41,480 nt of DNA from Bacilli bacterium (GTDB taxonomy: Bacteria; Bacillota_I; Bacilli_A; ML615J-28; CAG-698), in the NCBI GenBank assembly GCA_017617065.1, contig JAFZWP010000016.1:1-41480 (forward strand), given 5' to 3'. Positions 16,563-24,900 of the stretch are shown one piece after another. The notes beneath the pieces are model-generated. The model worked only from the letters and a program-made list of their open reading frames with translations, did not search any database and was not told where the DNA came from. The position numbers and the translations under genes were made by a program. How positions within the stretch are numbered: position 1 is the stretch's first letter; each line of letters starts with the position of its first letter.

Positions 16563-16693
16563 GTGTACGCAAGTGTACGCATTTTTTCTATGATGTACAC
16601 ATTTGTATCCTTATTGGAAACACAGCACATAATGAAAGAATACGGTTGATACTATAGCAAACATAGTTTGCATTTGTATTGACCGTTTTTTTT
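16563..16693. repeat. Phased direct-repeat element R2
   Basis: GTGTACGCA at 16563 and 16573 and the variant ATGTACACA at 16593 are spaced 10 and 20 bp. TTTGCATTTGTATTGAC at 16667-16683 lies 74 bp after the last copy, inside a composite terminator. The intervening bases share blocks with R3 (TTGTAT, AACACAG, AAAGAA, GATAC). This element fills most of the 372-base gap before the ATPase gene, which also holds two terminators, a small hairpin and a promoter. Confidence 0.7.
16642..16693 (+). terminator. Composite intrinsic terminator of R2
   Basis: ACGGTTGATAC (16642-16652) pairs with GTATTGACCGT (16676-16686) using two G-T wobbles. Inside it GCAAAC pairs with GTTTGC around ATA (16657-16671). 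Eight T follow. It comes after another strong terminator, so it needs a transcript that starts between them. Confidence 0.8.
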
Positions 16694-16753
16694 GTAAAGT
16701 TTTATGATTACACTTTTTTCATTTTTTATTAATATATTTATCGGTTTAAGCCG

Positions 16754-16771
16754 ACTCGGAAAAAACCGAGT
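16754..16771. promoter_or_regulatory. Small hairpin upstream of the ATPase promoter
   Basis: ACTCGG and CCGAGT flank a run of six A, ending 6 bases before the -35 box. It may be an operator or simply a DNA inverted repeat; its role is unknown. Confidence 0.35.
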
Positions 16772-16777
16772 AAAATG

Positions 16778-16806
16778 TTGACGCTTATTTTTTTGTGATG
16801 TATAAT
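16778..16806 (+). promoter_or_regulatory. Promoter of the DUF234-type ATPase gene
   Basis: TTGACG (16778-16783) and TATAAT (16801-16806) are 17 bp apart. Start of transcription would be near 16813, leaving a very short leader with AAGAAGGTG. Confidence 0.88.
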
Positions 16807-16828
16807 ATTATTGAAAGAAGGTGTCATT

Positions 16829-18208
16829 ATGTTTATTGGAAGAAAAGAAGAATTAAAAGTATTAGAGGAATCTTACAAAAATGATTTTTATGAGGGAATT
16901 ATAATATATGGTAGACGAAGAATTGGAAAAAGTGAATTAATCAAAGAATCATTTAAAAGTATTAATTGTAAAAAAATATATTATGAGTGTAAAAAAGCAT
17001 CGGAAGAATTAAATGTTTCTGCGCTAAGCGACAAGATTTCTGAGATATTTAACATACCAAAGCCTGATTTCAAAGAATTAGATAAAGCATTGAGATTTAT
17101 ATTTGAAAAATCATTAGAGGAAAAAATAATACTTGTAATTGATGAATATCCTTATATGAGAGGCACAAGTGATTATCTTGATAGCATAATTCAACGAGTT
17201 ATAAACGACTATAAGATGAATTCAAAGATTAAATTTATTTTATGTGGATCATATATAGATGTAATGGAAAGAATAATTAGTACTAGTAGTCCTTTGTATG
17301 GTAGATTTACTTATAAACTCAATATTAAGCAAATGAACTATTATGAATCATCTTTATTCTATAGGAACTGTAGTAATGAAGATAAGGTGAAATATTACTC
17401 TGTTTTTGGTGGTGTACCATATTATAATCAATTCATTGATGATAAACTTACTGTTAAGGAAAATATAGTTAATTTATTAATTGGTACTAATTCAAGATTA
17501 TTATCAGAAGCTGAGGGATTTTTGAATGAGGAAATGTCAAAGCTTAATAATGCTAATGAATGCTTTGTTGCTATTGCGGAAGGAAAAACAAAGTTCAGTG
17601 ATATTTTACAGAAATCAAATGTTTCATCAAGTCCTACATTATCAGATATATTAAAGAAAATGATTAATATGGATATTATTGAAAAAATATATCCTATTAA
17701 TGACGAAAACGAAAAGAAATCATATTATGTTATTAAAGATAGATTATCGTTATTTTATTATAGATATATATTTAAAAGAGGTGCTTTTTTTAATGTTATG
17801 TCGGCAGATGATTTCTATGACGAATTCATATCCGATGATTTTGAATCTTATTTTGTTCCAAAAGAATTTGAAAGCATTACAAAACAATACTTAATCATTT
17901 TAAATAAGAATCAAAAACTAAGTCCATTATTATATAAAATAGGGAAGTATTATTATGATTTACCAAAGGAAAAGAAAAATGGTGAATTTGATGTTGTAAC
18001 ACTAAGTAAAAATGGTTACGATTTTTATGAGGTTAAATTTACTTCAAAACCTATTGATGATTCAGTAGTTAATGAAGAATTATTTCAGCTGTCAAAAGCA
18101 AAAATTAAATATAATAAATTAGGTTTTGTTTCAAAAAGTGGATTTAATATTACAAATAAAGATGACTATTATTTAATAAATTTGGATGATATGTATAATT
18201 TACAATAA
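16829..18208 (+). CDS. Archaeal-type AAA ATPase with C-terminal DUF234 nuclease-like domain
   Basis: This 459-residue protein has the arrangement of the archaeal ATPase/DUF234 family. An N-terminal P-loop (YGRRRIGKSE, K34) and a Walker B IILVIDEYPYM (D105, E106) come first, then a winged-helix region near 260-310 (KFSDILQKSNVSSSPTLSDI). The C-terminal domain carries GEFDVV and FYEVKFT at about 384-402, a pattern like the D...ExK core of PD-(D/E)xK nucleases. The ATG at 16829 is preferred over an in-frame TTG at 16811 because AAGAAGG precedes it and FIGRKEEL is the usual family start. It is a lone gene with its own promoter between two repeat elements. The family's role is unclear, and defence or mobile-element functions have been proposed. 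Confidence 0.85.
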   Translation: MFIGRKEELKVLEESYKNDFYEGIIIYGRRRIGKSELIKESFKSINCKKIYYECKKASEELNVSALSDKISEIFNIPKPDFKELDKALRFIFEKSLEEKIILVIDEYPYMRGTSDYLDSIIQRVINDYKMNSKIKFILCGSYIDVMERIISTSSPLYGRFTYKLNIKQMNYYESSLFYRNCSNEDKVKYYSVFGGVPYYNQFIDDKLTVKENIVNLLIGTNSRLLSEAEGFLNEEMSKLNNANECFVAIAEGKTKFSDILQKSNVSSSPTLSDILKKMINMDIIEKIYPINDENEKKSYYVIKDRLSLFYYRYIFKRGAFFNVMSADDFYDEFISDDFESYFVPKEFESITKQYLIILNKNQKLSPLLYKIGKYYYDLPKEKKNGEFDVVTLSKNGYDFYEVKFTSKPIDDSVVNEELFQLSKAKIKYNKLGFVSKSGFNITNKDDYYLINLDDMYNLQ

Positions 18209-18285
18209 AATCATAAGTTATATTTGGTGGTTTTAAATAATGAATCACTATAAAGTATAGATTCTTTGATGATTTATCTAAGAAT

Positions 18286-18314
18286 AATTACGCACCAAGT
18301 TGAAGCGTAATTTT
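18286..18314 (+). terminator. Weak terminator after the ATPase gene
   Basis: AATTACGC (18286-18293) pairs with GCGTAATT (18305-18312), followed by TT then AAAG. The T-run is short. The 214-base gap 18209-18422 otherwise holds only the promoter of the next gene. Confidence 0.5.
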
Positions 18315-18370
18315 AAAGTGTAAATATAATCGAAATATTAAATTCTATTATTAGTAGATATTTAAACTGT

Positions 18371-18398
18371 TATAATAAGTGAAAGATTAGTGTATACT
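18371..18398 (+). promoter_or_regulatory. Candidate promoter of the XRE regulator gene
   Basis: TATAAT at 18371-18376 (weak TTATTA at 18348-18353, 17 bp spacer) and TATACT at 18393-18398 are alternative -10 boxes. GTGTATAC with GTACA shortly after could be an autoregulatory site. Confidence 0.5.
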
Positions 18399-18422
18399 CT
18401 TAGTACAAAAAGGAGACTGACT

Positions 18423-19043
18423 ATGAATGATTTAAATCATATTTACAAAGTGGGCAACTTAATATGCATGCTAAGAGAGGAAAAAGGATTAAGTCAAGCA
18501 AAACTAGGAGAACTACTAGGGGTTACTAATAAAGCAGTATCAAGATGGGAAAATGGTAGAGGTTATCCTGATACTTCAATATTACTAAATCTTGCAAATG
18601 TTTTAGGTATAACTGTTGATGAATTATTAAAAGGAGAAATAATTGATACTAGAAAGAAAGCAAAGCAAGTTAATAATAATGTTAAGTATAATGCTGATAA
18701 GAAATTATTAATAATGTTTTCACTACAATTTATTCCTTTCATATTAGCTATGATTTGGATATGGCTATCATTAAAGTATACACATGAATTGTATAAAAAT
18801 TTTGATTATTATTGGATGATGTTTTGTGGAATAGTATTGCCTTTATTAATATGCGCAATATCGCAGACGATAATTGGCTCGTTAATAGCAATAAAGATTC
18901 ATAAGAGAAAAGATATAAGTTTAATTATAAGAGTATTGATAGTATTAGTAAACTTTTTAGGTATTGGCTTACCATATTTAGCAATCTATTTCTATTTAAT
19001 AATAAAATTGGTAAAAGATAAGAAAAATAATGTTGCATTATAG
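18423..19043 (+). CDS. XRE-family HTH regulator with C-terminal membrane segments
   Basis: This 206-residue protein has a standard Cro/C1-type helix-turn-helix at about residues 9-62 (GLSQAKLGELLGVTNKAVSR, WENGRGYPD, and the following LGITVDELLKG). Three hydrophobic stretches follow, near 96-118, 128-155 and 165-195, so it is probably a membrane-tethered DNA-binding protein. I take ATG 18423 because AAGGAG lies 8 bases upstream; the in-frame GTG at 18390 lies in the promoter region. Proteins of this shape act as local regulators in Firmicutes. The phased GTGTTCA repeats start 6 bases after its stop codon, so it is a candidate to bind them; that is inference. Confidence 0.88.
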   Translation: MNDLNHIYKVGNLICMLREEKGLSQAKLGELLGVTNKAVSRWENGRGYPDTSILLNLANVLGITVDELLKGEIIDTRKKAKQVNNNVKYNADKKLLIMFSLQFIPFILAMIWIWLSLKYTHELYKNFDYYWMMFCGIVLPLLICAISQTIIGSLIAIKIHKRKDISLIIRVLIVLVNFLGIGLPYLAIYFYLIIKLVKDKKNNVAL

Positions 19044-19048
19044 ATAAA

Positions 19049-19207
19049 GTGTTCAAACTTTTTCAGGGGTGTACAAAAAAACTTAGTGGGTGTTCACTTT
19101 TTTTGAAGGGGTGTTCAAATTGTATTAAAATAGCTCAACTAACACAGATTAAAAGAACATTGTCGATACAATAACAAAATTAGTTTGCATTTGTATTGAC
19201 TTTTTTT
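19049..19207. repeat. Phased direct-repeat element R3
   Basis: GTGTTCAAA (19049), GTGTACAAA (19069), GTGTTCACT (19090) and GTGTTCAAA (19111) are spaced 20, 21 and 21 bp and mostly preceded by GGG. TTTGCATTTGTATTGAC at 19184-19200 lies 73 bp after the last copy and is identical over 17 bases to R2. Together with the promoter of the next gene this element fills the 254-base gap. Confidence 0.75.
19162..19207 (+). terminator. Composite intrinsic terminator of R3
   Basis: GTCGATAC (19162-19169) pairs with GTATTGAC (19193-19200) with one wobble. An inner CAAA/TTTG pairing lies within, and seven T follow. It has the same fold as the R2 terminator and could end the XRE transcript, which has no other terminator. 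Confidence 0.75.
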
Positions 19208-19239
19208 ATGCAAATAGAGGACAAAAATTATTAAAATAG

Positions 19240-19286
19240 TTCATTATATAGCTAATGGTGGTATAATTAATTTGAACAAAGTGTTC
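19240..19286 (+). promoter_or_regulatory. Promoter with overlapping palindromic operator for the FAD oxidoreductase
   Basis: TTCATT (19240-19245), 16 bp, then an extended -10 TGGTATAAT (TATAAT 19262-19267). GAACA-AAG-TGTTC at 19274-19286 is an inverted repeat over the expected transcript start. Its half site TGTTC is the same word repeated in R3 upstream. Confidence 0.65.
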
Positions 19287-19297
19287 TAGGAGGAAAA

Positions 19298-20758
19298 ATG
19301 GAAGAAAAGAAAGATAGAATTTGTATTATCGGTGGAGGTCCTGCCGGACTTTCTTGTGCAATGTATTTAGAAAAGAAGGGCTATTATAACTATAAAATTT
19401 ACGAAAAGCTAAATAAAGTTGGTGGAAAATGTTGGTCACCAAAGCTTAAAGTTAAACACAATGGTATAGAAGAAGAAAAAAGTTTTGAAACTGGCGCTAT
19501 TATGGGAGCTATCACATATCATGCTGTTAGTGAAATGGAAGAATTTGGCGGTTATTTCCATAAAGGCCCAGACTTTAAAGAAGGCGAACCAAATATGCGC
19601 CGCCAATTCTTAAAATTAGATGGAACTATTGATCATCCATTTGAACCTAAAGTTAATTTTAGTTTCAAAAAATTATTTGGTTTATTAAAACTAAAAAAAC
19701 AAATGAAAAAGTTAAACGAGCTGATGCAAACAAAATATAAAGGATATGACTGCTACGGCCATATCGGTGTTGCAAAAGGCGAATACTTTGGTATTTCTAA
19801 AGGTGTTGATGGACATTGTGGAGCTAGTAAAGAAAATTCATTTCCTAATTATTTAAAAGGATCTAATCCTAATCTAAAAGATTTAGCATTACCATTCTCA
19901 GAATTTTGTAAATTAAATGGTGTAGAAGAAGTGCAAAGAATTTGGATTGCTCCATTTACTTCATTTGGTTATGGATTTTTTGATGAAATACCAGCAGCAC
20001 TGGTTATGAAATATCTAGATGTAACTACTGCTTTAGAATTTGTGAATATGAGATTATGGACATGGCAAGATGGTACAGAGCAAATTTATGTTCATGTAAA
20101 TGAAAAACTTAAACATCCAGCAGTTTTAGGTGCAGAAGTAGTGAAAATTGAAAGACCTGATGGCAAAGTATTAGTAACAATTAAAACAAGTGAAGGCGAA
20201 AAAACTGAAGAGTTTGATAAATTAATCGTTACTACTCCACTTGACCAATTCGTAAATTATGCTGATGCGACTGAAGATGAAAAAGAATTATTCTCTAAGA
20301 TTGTTCATGAAAGATATATCGATTATATCGCTACATTTGAAGAAGGAGCATCCCCTAATATTTCTGGATATCTTGTAGAAAACATGGTTCCTGAGAGATT
20401 AGGACATGCAATGGTATATTATAATAGATGGCAATATCTTGATAGAGATTGTCCTGCTACTGTTTATGCATTAGCTAATCATACAGGTACTCCTGATAAA
20501 GAATATGATGAAGTTATGAAATTGATGGATGAAGATATGGCTAAAGTTGGCTATCCAATCAAAGATAAGTTCTTTGCCCAAGAAGTATATTATTGTCCAC
20601 ACGTATCTTGTAAAGATTATGCAGATGGATGGTATGACAAACTTGAAGCATTGCAAGGAACTAAAAACACATTCTATGCTGGCGAAATCATTTCATTTGG
20701 TGATATGGAAGATACTTGTGCTGCAAGTAAAGATATTATTGGAAGATTCTTTGAATAA
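19298..20758 (+). CDS. FAD/NAD(P)-binding oxidoreductase (flavin amine oxidase-like)
   Basis: This 486-residue flavoprotein has an N-terminal dinucleotide-binding fold: ICIIGGGPAGLSCAMYLEKK at about 8-27, ending at the acidic E of YEKLNKVGGKC. A central LIVTTPLDQF block and a C-terminal YAGEIISFGDMEDTCAAS also match flavin-containing amine-oxidase-type proteins. The overall look resembles bacterial polyenoic fatty-acid isomerase and related uncharacterised flavoproteins more than true amine oxidases, but I cannot fix the substrate. TAGGAGG lies 5 bases before the ATG. It is a single-gene unit between an operator-bearing promoter and a terminator. Confidence 0.82.
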   Translation: MEEKKDRICIIGGGPAGLSCAMYLEKKGYYNYKIYEKLNKVGGKCWSPKLKVKHNGIEEEKSFETGAIMGAITYHAVSEMEEFGGYFHKGPDFKEGEPNMRRQFLKLDGTIDHPFEPKVNFSFKKLFGLLKLKKQMKKLNELMQTKYKGYDCYGHIGVAKGEYFGISKGVDGHCGASKENSFPNYLKGSNPNLKDLALPFSEFCKLNGVEEVQRIWIAPFTSFGYGFFDEIPAALVMKYLDVTTALEFVNMRLWTWQDGTEQIYVHVNEKLKHPAVLGAEVVKIERPDGKVLVTIKTSEGEKTEEFDKLIVTTPLDQFVNYADATEDEKELFSKIVHERYIDYIATFEEGASPNISGYLVENMVPERLGHAMVYYNRWQYLDRDCPATVYALANHTGTPDKEYDEVMKLMDEDMAKVGYPIKDKFFAQEVYYCPHVSCKDYADGWYDKLEALQGTKNTFYAGEIISFGDMEDTCAASKDIIGRFFE

Positions 20759-20766
20759 TAATATGC

Positions 20767-20794
20767 AAGGTCTAATTTATATTAGACCTTTTTT
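20767..20794 (+). terminator. Terminator after the FAD oxidoreductase
   Basis: AAGGTCTAAT (20767-20776) pairs perfectly with ATTAGACCTT (20781-20790) around TTAT, then TTTT. Confidence 0.92.
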
Positions 20795-20795
20795 A

Positions 20796-20824
20796 TTGAA
20801 TCTTAGCTTGCATAATGCTAAAAT
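20796..20824 (+). promoter_or_regulatory. Promoter of the esterase gene
   Basis: TTGAAT (20796-20801) and TAAAAT (20819-20824) are 17 bp apart, directly after the terminator. Confidence 0.6.
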
Positions 20825-20856
20825 GAGGCATAATTAGTAACAAGGGGAATCATATT

Positions 20857-21813
20857 ATGAATTTATTTTTATTTATAATAATTGTTTTATTTGAAATATA
20901 TATAATTATTAGACTTGCTTGGGGTAGGTCATTAATGTCACTACTTATATATTTATATGTTAAATTTTTTGTAGTTAAATTTAAATTCAAAGGTAGTACT
21001 GAAGATGTTAATAAGAGAATAGAAGCTAAAAGAAATAAAATAATAGATAATCCTAAATGGATAAAGAAAAATGAATCTTTGAAAGAATATGAATTTGAGA
21101 GTATTAAGTATTATTGTTTAAATGAAGAATCTAAATCGAATATTGTTATTTATTATCTTCATGGAGGTGGATTTATTGAACCATTAAATAAAGTACAGTT
21201 TAGATATATTAAAAAAATAGTAAAAGAGACTGATGCGAAAGTATATTTACCATTATATCCATTAATACCTAATTATTCTTATAAAGATATTTATCCACTA
21301 GTTTGTAATTTATATTTAAAAATCAGGCACGAAAATATTGGTAAAAAGATAATAATGAGTGGAGATTCGGCTGGTGGTAACATCGCTTTAGTAATCGCAG
21401 AAGAAATCAAAAAGGAAGAACAACCAGATGAATTAATATTAATATCCCCTGCCACAACCATGAGCGTAGATGAAAATGATAAGCAATTAGTTGATTCATT
21501 TAAAAAATGTATTTTAGTAGGATATGATGGGGCAAAAGCATTAGCTTTGGCTTGGTCAAAAGGAGAAGATGTTAAATCACATTATATTAGTCCATATTAT
21601 GGTGATGTATCTAACCTAAAAAATGTTACGATTGTTTTAGGTGAATATGATATGGCTTATGGTATGGGGATGAGAATGGTTAAAAAACTAAAAAGTGCTA
21701 ATGTGAAAGTTAGATTAATTGTTGGTAAGAAGTTATATCATGTATGGTTATTATATCCAATGATTGAAGCAAAAAGAGCAAGAAGCAAGATTGTAAAGAT
21801 AATAAAAAGATAA
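20857..21813 (+). CDS. Alpha/beta hydrolase, HSL (hormone-sensitive lipase-like) esterase family
   Basis: This 318-residue hydrolase has a hydrophobic N-terminal segment (LFLFIIIVLFEIYIIIRLAW) that likely anchors it in the membrane. The oxyanion motif HGGG is at 103-106 (YYLHGGGFIEP), the nucleophile S171 lies in GDSAGG, and D265 (GEYDMAYG) and H295 (YHVW) complete the catalytic triad. This is the HSL/BD-FAE-type order used by carboxylesterases on short-chain acyl or acetyl esters. Substrate is not known. The SD is AAGGGG about 8 bases upstream. It is a single gene followed by its own terminator. Confidence 0.88.
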   Translation: MNLFLFIIIVLFEIYIIIRLAWGRSLMSLLIYLYVKFFVVKFKFKGSTEDVNKRIEAKRNKIIDNPKWIKKNESLKEYEFESIKYYCLNEESKSNIVIYYLHGGGFIEPLNKVQFRYIKKIVKETDAKVYLPLYPLIPNYSYKDIYPLVCNLYLKIRHENIGKKIIMSGDSAGGNIALVIAEEIKKEEQPDELILISPATTMSVDENDKQLVDSFKKCILVGYDGAKALALAWSKGEDVKSHYISPYYGDVSNLKNVTIVLGEYDMAYGMGMRMVKKLKSANVKVRLIVGKKLYHVWLLYPMIEAKRARSKIVKIIKR

Positions 21814-21820
21814 ATAATAT

Positions 21821-21853
21821 AAGACAAATCAGTTTTTGATTTGTCTTTTTTTA
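21821..21853 (+). terminator. Terminator after the esterase gene
   Basis: AAGACAAATCA (21821-21831) pairs with TGATTTGTCTT (21837-21847), followed by a T-run. Confidence 0.9.
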
Positions 21854-21957
21854 AAATTATCTTTTTATAATTTGCTTATATTATATTTATATGGTATCCT
21901 ATGCATATAGATAAGTATACTGAGTTAGTGCGCTTATATATAAAAAAGGAGATAGAA

Positions 21958-24900
21958 ATGAAAAAGAAAATTTTAAGTTTATTACTTATTGTTTTGTTAA
22001 CATTCACCCTTACTGCCTGTGACATGTTAAATGGACTTGGCGGTGGCGGAAATGGTGGTACTGTGAATGTGGAAGTGGATTTAGATGAAGTATATCTAAA
22101 TGTTCAATCACAATTACCAACAAAAGAGGCTATTACTGATAACCTTGTTTTACCAACTAAGTTTGGTGATTCAGTTACAATCACTTGGGTATCAAGTAAT
22201 ACCGAAATTATTGATAACATGGGACGTATCGTTGCTAGACCTGAAAACGATACTGAAGTTATCTTAAATTGTACTTTAACAAGTGCAAAAGAATCAAAGA
22301 CTTATAGAATCAAAGTCACAATCAAAGCAAAAGATCCTGATGCCGTAAAAGTATTAGCACATTTAGATGCTAGCTTACAAGGCACATATAAAGGCGATGA
22401 CGTAGTTGTAGTTGTTAGTGAATCTAGCGTATCAATTACTGATCCATCTGGCAAGACTTTAACTTTTGATATTTATGAAGAAAATGGTCAATATTATATT
22501 GAAGAAGATGGTATTAAAGTATTCTGTACATTCGGTAATAATACAGTTACTAATAGCCATGGAACATTTACAAAAGATGAAGGTGGACAAACATCTACAT
22601 TCGTTACTTTAGCTCAAGCCAAAGCTGGTGAAGTTGGCGCAACTTACAAAGTTAAAGCTGTTGTAGTTGCAGTTAGTAATGTAAGCTTCTTATTAAAAGA
22701 TGATAGTGGCTTAATGCTAGCATATCTTGGCGCTAACTATGCAAAAGATTTAGCAGTTGGTGATGAAATTGAGTTATCTGGTCCAACTACTCAATATAGT
22801 GGTACAGTTCAATTTGGTGATGCTAGTACATATACTAAAGTAGGTACAAAGACAGTTAGTCATCCTCAAGCTAGAGTATTAGATGGAGAAGCTATAGCAA
22901 GCCTTGCTACTCAAAGTGCACCCGCTGTTGAATATGTAAAGATTAGTGGTAAACTTTCAGTTTCTGGAAACTATCTAAATGTAGAAATAGAAGGTACTAC
23001 TGTTAAAGGTAGCCTTGTTACATCAATTGATGTAAGTGAATTCAATGGCAAGAAGATAATTGCTAGTGGATATTTCTTATATTCTACTGGTAGTGGTAAA
23101 TATGTAAATATCATTGCTACTAATATCGAGCTTGACCCAGATCAAGGAACAGTAGTTCCTGTTGAAAATCCAACTCATGCTGGAAGCGAGACTGATCCAT
23201 TTGATGCAAAAGATGCAATCATCGTTGCAAGCAAGTTGAATGGTGACAAGAGAGAACAAACAATTGATAAGTTTTATATTACTGGTACAATCATCGATGA
23301 TCCAACAGCTGATTATTGTAATTTCAGTTTCCAAGATGGAAGCAATACAATTTTAGCTTATGGATTATGGAATGCTAACGGAACTAAGCGTTTTGGTTCA
23401 AACCGTGATATCCCAGAACTTCCTGTTAAGAAAGGTGATGTAGTAGTATTATATGCTAACATTCAAAACTTTAGTGGCAAATATGAAATGATTAATGCCT
23501 TACTTCTTTATGTTAATGGCGTTAAGCAAGAAGCAGAACCAGTTGTAGTTCCTACTGGTGATCCAGTTCATGCTGGTAGCCTAGCAGATCCATATGATGC
23601 AAAAGATGCGATCTTAGTTGCATCAAAACTTGATGGCTCTTCAAATGCAATGACAACTGATAAGTTCTATGTAACAGGAACAATTGTTGATGATCCTACA
23701 GCTGAATACTGTAACTTCAACTTTAAAGATGGTGATACTAGTTTATTAGTATATGGCTTAGCTACATATGATGGAACTAAACGTTATGGAACTAGTCGCG
23801 ATATTGCTGAACTTCCTGTTAAGAAAGGCGATGTAGTTGTATTACATGCAAACATTCAAAACTACAGTGGTAAGCTAGAATTAGCAAATGCTTGGATCGT
23901 TTCTGTCAATGGAGAACAATTAGCTCCTAGTCAAACTGATCAAGTAGCTAAACTTCCTACTAACTTACAAGGTATATATAAAGCAGAAGGTCTTGAAATT
24001 GTTGTTAGTGAATCTAGCGTAGTTGTAAAAGAAACTGGTCATAGTGAACACAACTATGTATTATATATCGATGCAGATAATCAATATTACGTATTAGAAG
24101 AAGGAAAGAAGATTATTTGTACATTTGGTGATAATTCTGTAACTAATGAATTTGGTACATTCACAAAAGAAACTGCAACTCTACCAGCTGTTTTAGACTA
24201 TGCTGAATTAGATGAAGCAATGCAAGGTGCTTTTGAAAATGAAGAATATAAAGTAATCGTAAGAACTTCTTCAATTAAATTAAGCAAGAAGGGCAGCGAT
24301 GAAGTTACAGAAGCAGAATTATGGATTGATGCAAACTTTGCAGTATTCTTTAATTTTGGTAATGTAAGAATTTATTGTAATTTCGAAGCAAATAAACTAA
24401 CTACTGATATGGGTGCCTTTACAAGATGCGAAATTACTGATGAAGAAATAGTAGCAGATGTTAAAGATATTCTTCAAAAATGGAATAACTACGAAGTAGT
24501 TTTAGATCCAGCACTTGAATCAGAATTAAATGGTTGCACAATTGTGTGGGCTTCAACTAACGAAGCTGTAATGGCATCTAATGGTAAAGTTACATTACAA
24601 GCAGCAGATACAGCAGTTAAATTCAATGTTACTGTTAGCAAAAATAACGCAAGCGAAACATTTGAAATCACATTCATTGTTAAGAAATATGAAAGTATTG
24701 CTACATTACAAGCTTTAGAAGAAAGTGAATATTCTGGATTTAATTTCTTTGCTACAAAAGCAATCGTTGTAGCTAACTATGTTGATGGTTTCTTATTAAA
24801 AGATGAAACAGGTTATATCGTAGTATATAGTCCTGCAATTGAAAACGCTCCAACACTAGGCGCTGAATATATCGTTAGAGGTATGATTAAAGGCTATGGT

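Noticed and set aside
16678..16713. Promoter read from TTGACC in R2 (with TATGAT 18 bp on)
   Set aside because: The same core in R3 has no -10 at that distance, and both fold as terminators followed by T-runs.
20529..20837. Plus-strand open frame of 102 codons overlapping the end of the FAD oxidoreductase
   Set aside because: It is out of frame within a well-supported gene, has no ribosome site and runs through the terminator.
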